Part shown: piece by piece, positions 8,753 to 15,928 of the stretch | Layout: every line of letters starts with the position of its first letter | How positions within the stretch are numbered: position 1 is the stretch's first letter | From: Sphingopyxis sp. OAS728 | GTDB taxonomy: Bacteria > Pseudomonadota > Alphaproteobacteria > Sphingomonadales > Sphingomonadaceae | DNA: 64,000 nt | Direction: 5' to 3' | NCBI RefSeq assembly: GCF_014873485.1 | Contig: NZ_JADBDT010000001.1 | Coordinates: 2,604,001 to 2,668,000, forward strand | Translations under genes and position numbers: made by a program | The notes under the pieces: generated by a model | Told to the model about the DNA's origin: nothing | Databases searched by the model: none | Seen by the model: the letters and a program-made list of their open reading frames with translations, nothing else

Positions 8753-9319
8753 ATGTCGCAATTTCGCTGCCATATTCTCGCTGCCGCCGCCTCGCTGCCG
8801 CTCCTCACGGGTGCGGCCGCACCCGCCGAAGAGGCGGCGATCCCCGAGCTGTTCGAACTGTCGCGTGCGTCGAATGCCGCGCTCATGCAGGGGGAGATCG
8901 ACAAATATCAGTCGCTCCTCACACTTTCGGACGACTTCCTCCTGATGTCCCCTTTCGGCGGCACGCCGACCCATGCGCGCGACATCACGCCCGAGACGAT
9001 GGCCCGGATGGGGCGCTTCTTCCGCAACGGCGACCTCCGTCTCGAACTGGTCAACGGCTGGGCTTCGAAGGACATGGTTGCCCTCGCGCTCATCGAGCGC
9101 TCGCATGTGGCGGTGGGCGATGTCCCCGAGCAGGAATGGGCGCTGCGCGTCACGCTCGTCTACAAGCGGGATGCAAAGGGCTGGACGCTCGCCCATCGCC
9201 ACGCCGATCCGCTCGTCGGCGGCATTGCCATGAAGGAAGCCGCCGAGCTTGCGGCACGGCCCGCGCCGACCCCTGCCGCACCGCCGCCCGCGGTGCAGCA
9301 GGCAAAGCCCGGACAATGA
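8753..9319 (+). CDS. Exported NTF2-like (SnoaL/DUF4440) protein
   Basis: 188 residues. An N-terminal signal peptide (ILAAAASLPLLTGAAAPAEE) precedes an NTF2-like domain with FELSRASNAALMQGEIDKY and VTLVYKRDAKGWTLAHRHAD, then a proline/alanine-rich tail (PAPTPAAPPPAV). It is probably periplasmic. The family includes binding proteins and enzymes, so no reaction can be given. AGGA lies upstream of the chosen ATG. It overlaps the following methyltransferase gene by four bases and diverges from the SRPBCC operon. Confidence 0.7.
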   Translation: MSQFRCHILAAAASLPLLTGAAAPAEEAAIPELFELSRASNAALMQGEIDKYQSLLTLSDDFLLMSPFGGTPTHARDITPETMARMGRFFRNGDLRLELVNGWASKDMVALALIERSHVAVGDVPEQEWALRVTLVYKRDAKGWTLAHRHADPLVGGIAMKEAAELAARPAPTPAAPPPAVQQAKPGQ

Positions 9320-10062
9320 ACGCGACATCGATCACCCGCACGCGCGCCTCGAGCGGCGTCGCTCCCTATGATCTCCATGGCGCCGCGCTTCTCGACTGTT
9401 ATCGCGGCGACGATCAGGCAACGCTGCTCGTCTATCAGGACGGCGAGCGCGACGATGTTCCCGCCGCCTTCTGGCTCCGCGAGACGCTCGATCCGCTCGA
9501 AGCCATGGCGCTCGACCATTGCCGCGGCCGCGTGCTCGATCTCGGCGCGGGGTCGGGACTACACGCGATCGAACTCGAGCGCCGCGGCTTCGACGTCGTC
9601 GCGGTCGACATTTCGCCCGCGTGCGTGGTGATCATGCGCGAGCGCGGCGTCACCGACGCCCGCGTCGCCGACCTCTACGATTTCGCCGATGGACGGTTCG
9701 ATACGATCGCGTGCCTCTGCAATGGCCTCGACAAGGTCGGCCGTCTTACCGACCTTCCCTATTTTCTCGATCGTATGCGCACGCTGCTCGCCCCCGGCGG
9801 ACAATTGCTCGCGGACAGCTTCGACCTTGGCGCGGCCGCCGATCCGAAAGATCGTGCGCGCATCGAAGCGCGGCAAAAGCAAGGGCGCTATGTCGGCGAA
9901 CTCGACCTGCAGTTCGAATATCGCGGGACGAAGAGCGACATATTTCCCGTGCTGCATGTCGATCGCGAAACGCTTGGAATCACTGCGGCCGCGGCGGGCT
10001 GGTCGACGACGATCCTGTCGTCGCGCGGCGGTCATTATCTTGCGCGGCTCGAACCGCGCTAG
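9316..10062 (+). CDS. Class I SAM-dependent methyltransferase
   Basis: A 248-residue Rossmann-fold methyltransferase with motif I VLDLGAGSGLHAIEL (about residue 74), the acidic motif VVAVDIS, and a post-motif FDTIACLCNGLDKVGR. The C-terminal half carries LLAPGGQLLADSFD. The acceptor substrate cannot be told. Its ATG overlaps the TGA of the exported NTF2-like gene (ATGA), which fixes the start; the longer frame from 9136 is internal to that gene. It is followed by a 131-base gap to a convergent gene. Confidence 0.8.
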   Translation: MNATSITRTRASSGVAPYDLHGAALLDCYRGDDQATLLVYQDGERDDVPAAFWLRETLDPLEAMALDHCRGRVLDLGAGSGLHAIELERRGFDVVAVDISPACVVIMRERGVTDARVADLYDFADGRFDTIACLCNGLDKVGRLTDLPYFLDRMRTLLAPGGQLLADSFDLGAAADPKDRARIEARQKQGRYVGELDLQFEYRGTKSDIFPVLHVDRETLGITAAAAGWSTTILSSRGGHYLARLEPR

Positions 10063-10193
10063 GCTGCAAGCTTGCTGGCAATCGATGTGGCGATCATTCC
10101 TCGAATCAGGCAATGCTTCGATGCGTACCGAGCGCGTGTCGAAGTCGGTGAGATCGGACCAAAGTTGCGCCTCACTGCCGTAAACGAGCGCGG

Positions 10194-10670
10194 TCAGTTC
10201 GCCTTGCGCGCAACGATCCTGACCTCCGCGACAGCGTCGCCGCGGTAAAGCTGCGCGTTCCCCACCGCGGTCCATGCCGGAAACGGCGCCTTCACATAGC
10301 GGTGCTTGACCAGCACGAACGCATCGATCTGCCCGGCCATATCCACATGATAGCTCGTCATCTCGACCACGTCGTCGAAGGTCGCGCCGGCGCGCCTCAA
10401 GGTCGCTTCGATCCGCTCGAACATTCGCTCGAAAGCAGGCTCGGGGCCTTGGTCGCCAGCGCGCGGTACCGCGACGACGCCCGACAGATAAATGGTATCG
10501 CCGGCGATGATCGCCTCGGAATAGCCGAGCTTCTCCTGAGCCGAGCGCGCAGAGGGATTTTCCGCTACGATGACCGACCCGACGTCGCGGGCGGCCGCGC
10601 ACCCGGCAAACAGGGTCCAGGCAGCCAGCATGGCCGCCGAAGCTGCGGCGGCGCCAGCCCGATAAGTCAC
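10194..10670 (-). CDS. RidA-fold periplasmic lipoprotein, key arginine absent
   Basis: 158 residues: a signal peptide with a lipobox-like LFAGC near residue 24, then a complete YjgF/RidA fold (KLGYSEAIIAGDTIYLSG, ERMFERIEATLRRAGATFDD, MTSYHVDM, VAEVRIVARKA). RidA enzymes normally act in the cytosol on reactive enamines and use an arginine in an ART-like segment. Here the corresponding place reads AWT, so classical deaminase activity is unlikely. Export plus the missing arginine suggests a binding or different hydrolytic role. Its start overlaps the preceding gene by four bases, making it the last gene of a coupled run. Confidence 0.75.
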   Translation of the reverse strand: MTYRAGAAAASAAMLAAWTLFAGCAAARDVGSVIVAENPSARSAQEKLGYSEAIIAGDTIYLSGVVAVPRAGDQGPEPAFERMFERIEATLRRAGATFDDVVEMTSYHVDMAGQIDAFVLVKHRYVKAPFPAWTAVGNAQLYRGDAVAEVRIVARKAN

Positions 10671-11650
10671 CGCCGGGCGCCGGTGGCACCGCCAGCGGCG
10701 ACCGGCACGGCCTGCATCGCGCGCTTCACGGCAGCCTCGAAGACAGGAGACCGCCGCGCAAGGGCGGCACCAGTCCCGATCGCGGTGACGGCCGCATGCG
10801 GGACCGATGCGCGCGCCGCGGACCCTTCAGTCCCCTGCCCCGCGACAGACTGGGAATAGAGCCTGCCCGGCGAGGCGACAGCGTCGAAGCCGGCCCGCCC
10901 CGCCCCGATGCCGCGCGCCATCATGTCGCTGCGAACCGGCAGCGGCGCCGTGGCGCAGCGCTCCTCGCCACTCGGGCGAATGTGCCGGCACGCAAGCGCT
11001 TCGCCGCCGACCGACAGCATGGCGACCGTGCGGGTCTTTGCTGCCGAAAGATGCTGAACCATCGACTTGAAAGGCGGATCGTAGGACCGGAATCCGTTCC
11101 GGTCGGCGTGACCGGTGCCGGTAAGAGCGATCAGCAGCGCCCCGCCGTGGCGAGCCCCCGCGGCGAGAAGCCGGGCCGCCATCGCACGTTCGCGCCCGTC
11201 GCTCGTTCCGCCGCCTGCGATTTCATGGTCGAAGGCGACGAGCTCGATCGAGCGACCTGCCTGCCGCAAACGCCAGACGCCAAGCAGCATGTCGACCATC
11301 GCAGCGCTGCCGCGGCCGTCGGGTCGCGCGAGCGCTGGCGCCGTGCGGAGGATGTCCAGCGCGGCGCCGGCGTCGCGCTCGGCGAGAAAGGCTTCCAGAA
11401 CCGGCTGGCTGGCCGCGGGCCATTCGACGCCGACGACAAGGGGACGGGACCCCGCCGCGCAGACGAGATCGGAGAAGAGCTCAGGCGCTTCCTTCGTGCC
11501 GTGGGTCTCGCCGACCAAGAGATATTGCAAGCCGGGAGGCTCAAGCACATCAGCCGTCTTGGCAAGCGGCGCGCAGTCGCGCGCGAAAGCGCTCGCCGGC
11601 AGCGCGGAGAGCAAGCCCGCCGCGATCAGTAAGGTGGATCTCAGCATCAT
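10667..11650 (-). CDS. ChaN/Tiki-superfamily exported protein
   Basis: 327 residues with a cleavable signal peptide (LLIAAGLLSALPASAFA). The segment YLLVGETHGTKEAPELFSDL carries the G-E-x-H motif of the ChaN/Tiki (haem-binding uptake/EreA-like) superfamily; later ELVAFDHEI and ALTGTGHAD supply further candidate ligands. Members bind haem or act as metallo-hydrolases, and which applies is not clear. The last 90 residues are low-complexity and alanine-rich with no recognisable domain. ATGA overlaps at both ends couple it to the hydrolase upstream and the RidA-like lipoprotein downstream. Confidence 0.65.
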   Translation of the reverse strand: MMLRSTLLIAAGLLSALPASAFARDCAPLAKTADVLEPPGLQYLLVGETHGTKEAPELFSDLVCAAGSRPLVVGVEWPAASQPVLEAFLAERDAGAALDILRTAPALARPDGRGSAAMVDMLLGVWRLRQAGRSIELVAFDHEIAGGGTSDGRERAMAARLLAAGARHGGALLIALTGTGHADRNGFRSYDPPFKSMVQHLSAAKTRTVAMLSVGGEALACRHIRPSGEERCATAPLPVRSDMMARGIGAGRAGFDAVASPGRLYSQSVAGQGTEGSAARASVPHAAVTAIGTGAALARRSPVFEAAVKRAMQAVPVAAGGATGARR

Positions 11651-12888
11651 CTTGAGCCCTCATGACGTTGAACCGGCGCGCACGCGGGCACGCCCTCACC
11701 GCGCATCAGACGCGCGGCAAATTCCGAAGAGTCGCGAAACGACGGGTTGACCGCCGAACTATGGTCGCGGCCCGCATAGAGATGTGCTTCGACCCTCGCT
11801 CCGGCGCGGCAGGCGTCGGCGACGATGGCCAGCTGGCCATTGGCAGGCGTGTCGACGTCGTCGGCGCCGATGCCGACGAACAGCGGCTGCTGGAGCGCGA
11901 GCGACGGATAGCGCGCGGCGTCGATCGCCTCGCGGAAGATTTCGTAGAAGAGCGGCGTGATGGCATTGCCCTGATGGAGGCTCGCCGCGCGAACCTCTTG
12001 CAGCATTGGCAAGGCGCAGGTCGAGCGGGCGGCATCGAGCGCGGTGCGGCCCTGCGGCGTGAGCCCGTCCGCCGGGTCGAGATGCGGATCGCCCTCGCTC
12101 GCCGACGCGGCGAGATAGAGGAGATAAGCCACGGCCGGATCGAATGCAGCCTCGGCGCGCGCCGCGCGGTTGGCGGGACTGAGCGACGCGGTGACGTTGG
12201 GAACGCCGGTGGCGACCGTGCCCACTACGCCAAGCTCGCGCGCATAGCCCGGCGCGAGCGCGGCCGTGGAGATAGCGGCCGCCGCCCCCTGGCTCTGGCC
12301 GACGAGGAGGATGCGGTTGGCGAGCGCCGGCTCATGGCTCCGCGCGGCGCGTAGCGCGTCGAGGATGCTGTAGGCCGCGGCGCGATTGTCGAGATAGGGG
12401 TGCGCGCCGGGGGTACCGAGGCCCTGATAGTCCGTCGCGACGATCGCATAGCCCGCATTGAGCCATGCGCCGAGATATTGGAGGTCGCGCGGCGACCGGC
12501 CCGCGACCGTCGGCGCACAGGTGTCGGCGATGCCGACGGTGCCATGCGCCCAGGCGACTATCGGCCAGCCCCCGGCCGGGGGATCGCCTATCGGCAAGAA
12601 GAGCGCACCCGAGACCGCGACCGGGCGCGTCCCCGAACGACCGTCGGTCGATCCGTAGACAAACCGGGCCTGCCGTGCCGCCCCCGGGAGGCCGAGCGCG
12701 GCAGGCAGCGGCTCGGATCCCAGCCATTCGCCGCGGCCCGGCTCGCGCCCGGCGAACGCCCGATAAAGATCGGGCACTTCGCCAGGCTGCGAGGGTCCCG
12801 CCGACGAAGACATGTCGGCGGAAATCCAGAGGCCCGAGGCGGCGGAGATCGCGATTGCGATCGCGGCGAGAGCGCGCAGCACGGTCAT
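11647..12888 (-). CDS. Exported alpha/beta hydrolase, secretory-lipase-like
   Basis: 413 residues starting with a signal peptide (LRALAAIAIAISAASG). The fold shows the oxyanion segment AWAHGT, nucleophile elbow GQSQG, a probable acid in GADDVDTP and histidine in GRDHSSA, in the order of fungal/bacterial secretory lipases (LIP family). A lipase or esterase acting in the periplasm or outside is likely. The ATG at 12888 is chosen; GGAG abuts it directly. A TTG at 12915 would overlap the TonB receptor gene. It is the second gene of the receptor-led run, so its substrate may be what the receptor imports. Confidence 0.75.
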   Translation of the reverse strand: MTVLRALAAIAIAISAASGLWISADMSSSAGPSQPGEVPDLYRAFAGREPGRGEWLGSEPLPAALGLPGAARQARFVYGSTDGRSGTRPVAVSGALFLPIGDPPAGGWPIVAWAHGTVGIADTCAPTVAGRSPRDLQYLGAWLNAGYAIVATDYQGLGTPGAHPYLDNRAAAYSILDALRAARSHEPALANRILLVGQSQGAAAAISTAALAPGYARELGVVGTVATGVPNVTASLSPANRAARAEAAFDPAVAYLLYLAASASEGDPHLDPADGLTPQGRTALDAARSTCALPMLQEVRAASLHQGNAITPLFYEIFREAIDAARYPSLALQQPLFVGIGADDVDTPANGQLAIVADACRAGARVEAHLYAGRDHSSAVNPSFRDSSEFAARLMRGEGVPACAPVQRHEGSR

Positions 12889-12899
12889 CTCCGGCGCGA

Positions 12900-15470
12900 T
12901 CAGCGCAGACGCCAAGTCAGGCGCGCACCGATCATGCGCGGCGCGCCCGCCACGAAGGTCGGCAGACCGAGGCGATCCCCCGAATTGCCCGCATCGATGA
13001 AATATTTCCGGTCCGTGAGATTGGTCGCGAACAGGTCGAAGGTCAGCGGGATGCTGTCGGGGCTGTAGGACAGCGTCAGGTTGACGAGGCCGAATGCCTT
13101 CTGCACCTCGTCGACCACCGTGTCGGGTACAAAGGCAACCGGCGGCTGCTGCAAGTCCGAGCGGTCATTGTCGTCCTCGAAGAAGGTCTTCGACTGCCAA
13201 GTGAAGGTCGGGCGGACCTCGATCTCGCTGCCGACGCGCAGGACGGCGCCGATAGACGCGCTGTGATCGGGCGACTGACGGAAGCGGTTGCCGTCGAACG
13301 CGCCGCTGGTGAAGCGGCTGTGGTTATAGGCGTAGGTGCCGTAGAGGCTCAGCGCTGCAAAGGGCGTCCACTCCCCCTGCAACTCCACCCCGTAGGATTC
13401 CGCGCTGCCGCCGTTGGTCGGCACGAGGCGCAGACCGTCGCGTTCGACCGTCTCGAAATTGTCGTAGCTGTAATAATAGACGGCGGCGTTGCCCGCGAAG
13501 CGCGAGGCGGGGCGGCGGAACTTGATGCCGACCTCGACGCTGTCGACGGTTTCCGCATCGAGGTTGACGAACTGGGGGGCGCCGAACGGCACCGTGGGTC
13601 CGGTAACCGACAGCGTTTCGGGGCGGCGGCCGCGTGCATAGGTAGTGTAGAGGCTCGTGTCCTCATCGAGCGCGTAGCGGGCGGCAAGACGCCAGGTCAG
13701 GCCGCTGTCGTCGATCTTGCCGCTCGACACGCCGCCATTGCCGGCAGTCGGTTGGAAGATCGCCCCGAAGAGCGGCAGCGCACTCGCCGGAATCGACTGG
13801 ACGGCCGGGCTCCGGAGCGCTGCGAGAACGGCCTGCGCCTGGGCGATCGCCTGCGGCGAGCCGCTCGAGGCGAGGCGCGCCGCGCCGATGGTGCCGCCGA
13901 GAACGCTGCGCCCGCCGGTCAGGAATGCGCTGTAGGAGGAGCGGCGCCGGTCGAACGTATAGCGTAGCCCCGCCGAAATCTCGAGCGCGTCGGAGACTTG
14001 GAACGTCCCGTCGGCGAAGAGGTCGTAGGAAGAGAGGCGCGCGCTATCGACCGGCGTTTCGCGGTGGTTTGGGCGAAGATTGCCGGCCAGCGCCAGCGCC
14101 TGGGCTGGGCTCAGCAGGATTTGCGGATCGACGGCCGCCGTTGCGGGATTGTCAGAGGCGCTCGCAACAAGGCCTTGGAGCAGTGCGGCGTTGAAGGCGG
14201 GGTTCGTGAGGAGCGACACCGGAGCCGGGGTGGTTGCGGGGAGCCCCGAGCCGGCCGCGCCGCCGTTGAGTTGGCGGGTCAGCGTTGCGAGCAGGATGCG
14301 CTCGTCGATCTGGATTGGCGTCCGGTGGGTGCCGTCGAAGCGGAATGCGCTCGCGCCGAAGAAACCGCGGAAGCGATTGCCGTCATCGAAATTGACCCGC
14401 ACTTCCTGGCTCCACTGCTCGGCCTTGCCCTGGTTGGCGGCGGTGAGCAGCGAGAGCGAAAGACCGTCGGGATCGTTGATCTCGGTGGAATCGAACTCGC
14501 GATAAGCCCCGATCGTCGAGATGGTGAATTTGTCGCCGAGCGGCGCCGAGCCGAGCAGCGTCACGCCCCAGACTTCACGGTCCACACCATATCGGTCGTC
14601 GATGAAGCCGGCCCCCGGTACGAGCGCGGCGGCGTCATGCGCACGCCGGTCGCTGACGACGGCGCCCGTCGCGGGATCGGTCTGGTCGAAGAGAATCGAC
14701 TTGAAGGCCGTGCCCGACGGGCGGTCGCGCTGCCAGTTGGCGATGAGATCGAGCGACGCGCCGCCGTTGGTCCGCCAGCCGAGCGAGGCCCGAAGCGCCT
14801 TGGTGTCGACCGATTGGAAATCCTCGCCGCCCAGTGCATTTTTGACATAGCCGTCGCGATCGCGAGTCACGCCGGCAAGGCGCAGCGCCACGCCACCGCC
14901 GAGCGGAACATTGACCATGCCTTCGAGGCGCAGCAGCGAGAAGTCGCCGACCTCGGCGCTGGCGCGGGCATCGAAGCGGTCGGGATCGGCCTTGTTCTGG
15001 ATGATGCTGACGGCGCCGACGAGCGCACCGCGGCCGAAGAGCGTCGACTGCGGCCCCTTGGCGACCTCGACGCGTTCGATGTCGAACAGCTCGACGTAGC
15101 TGCCTTCGCCCTTCGAGATCGAGACGCCGTCCTGGAATACCGAGACGCGGGGCTCGAAAGCGGTCTCGAGGACGCTCGAGCTCACACCGCGCATGATGAA
15201 GCCGGGATTGTTGGGCGACTGCTGCTGGACCTCGAAGCCCGGCGTGAACTGGGCCAGCTGGTCGAGGCCCTGGATGCCGAGGCGCTCGAGCGCGCGGCTG
15301 TCATAAGCGGTCAGAGCGATCGGCACTTCGATGGGCGACTGCTCCTGCTTCTGCGCGGTGACAACGATTTCGTCGAGGACCGCCTCCGGTGCGGCCGTTT
15401 CCTGAGCTGCTGCGACGCCCGGAAGGGCGAGAGCGGCGACGGTAAGCAGACGAATGGTGATGTGAGACAT
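12900..15470 (-). CDS. TonB-dependent receptor
   Basis: 856 residues with a signal peptide (LLTVAALALPGVAAAQ), the sphingomonad-type TonB-box region LDEIVVTAQKQ, a plug domain (FIMRGVSSS, VEVAKGPQSTLFGRGALVGA) and a 22-strand barrel with NLDAETVDSVEVGIKF and FATNLTDRKYF. It imports a bulky ligand across the outer membrane; the substrate is unknown. The chain ends WRLR rather than the usual terminal phenylalanine. The ATG at 15470 precedes the signal peptide; the in-frame extension to 15533 is not needed. Coupled exported hydrolase, ChaN-like and RidA-like genes follow. Confidence 0.9.
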   Translation of the reverse strand: MSHITIRLLTVAALALPGVAAAQETAAPEAVLDEIVVTAQKQEQSPIEVPIALTAYDSRALERLGIQGLDQLAQFTPGFEVQQQSPNNPGFIMRGVSSSVLETAFEPRVSVFQDGVSISKGEGSYVELFDIERVEVAKGPQSTLFGRGALVGAVSIIQNKADPDRFDARASAEVGDFSLLRLEGMVNVPLGGGVALRLAGVTRDRDGYVKNALGGEDFQSVDTKALRASLGWRTNGGASLDLIANWQRDRPSGTAFKSILFDQTDPATGAVVSDRRAHDAAALVPGAGFIDDRYGVDREVWGVTLLGSAPLGDKFTISTIGAYREFDSTEINDPDGLSLSLLTAANQGKAEQWSQEVRVNFDDGNRFRGFFGASAFRFDGTHRTPIQIDERILLATLTRQLNGGAAGSGLPATTPAPVSLLTNPAFNAALLQGLVASASDNPATAAVDPQILLSPAQALALAGNLRPNHRETPVDSARLSSYDLFADGTFQVSDALEISAGLRYTFDRRRSSYSAFLTGGRSVLGGTIGAARLASSGSPQAIAQAQAVLAALRSPAVQSIPASALPLFGAIFQPTAGNGGVSSGKIDDSGLTWRLAARYALDEDTSLYTTYARGRRPETLSVTGPTVPFGAPQFVNLDAETVDSVEVGIKFRRPASRFAGNAAVYYYSYDNFETVERDGLRLVPTNGGSAESYGVELQGEWTPFAALSLYGTYAYNHSRFTSGAFDGNRFRQSPDHSASIGAVLRVGSEIEVRPTFTWQSKTFFEDDNDRSDLQQPPVAFVPDTVVDEVQKAFGLVNLTLSYSPDSIPLTFDLFATNLTDRKYFIDAGNSGDRLGLPTFVAGAPRMIGARLTWRLR

Positions 15471-15928
15471 GGATGGGAGTTTCCGATTTTCATGGGAGAG
15501 AAAAGTAGGACCGGCGCGCAGCCGAATGGCCACGCGCCGGTGCGACCCGTTGCGGAGAGCGCGCCGCCGCCCACTGGTAGGGGGTCTGGACGGAGCGCGC
15601 TCACCACGCCGCCCCTCTAGCGGCAGTCCACGAAGCGGAAGCCTGTCAGGCTTACGAGGCCCCGGGTCCCCCTCGCGTACGCGCGCGATTCTCCGTTCAA
15701 TATCAGAGGCTTGTTGAGGCGCCCCTGAACCGTCTGGGCTGTGAGACCTACGAGGCGACCCACACCTCGGGCGGCGTCATTAGGCCGCCACCGCTTCCCA
15801 TCCCGGAGCGGCACACTCTCTCCCTCGCCGGTCGTTCGCCCAGCGCACGACCGGCATTTTTCCCATTCCCATTGCTCCCGTGGCGCCCTCAGGCGCGGGA
15901 TCGGAGCGAAGTCTGAAGGTTCTTTATC
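15471..15928. other. 458-base divergent intergenic region
   Basis: It holds the promoters of the TonB receptor (minus) and the autotransporter (plus). An 18-base block at 15643-15660 recurs with 15 matches at 15739-15756, 96 bases later. A 65-codon GTG-started frame on the minus strand (15617-15814) covers both copies. I cannot tell whether it is coding and have not called it as a gene. Confidence 0.5.

Noticed and set aside
8513..9328. Upstream extension of the SRPBCC frame
   Set aside because: It lies antisense to the NTF2-like gene and has the composition of a shadow; the ribosome site at 8512 defines the start.
12465..13967. 500-codon plus-strand frame opposite the lipase and TonB receptor
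   Set aside because: Arginine-rich shadow frame covering two real genes on the other strand.
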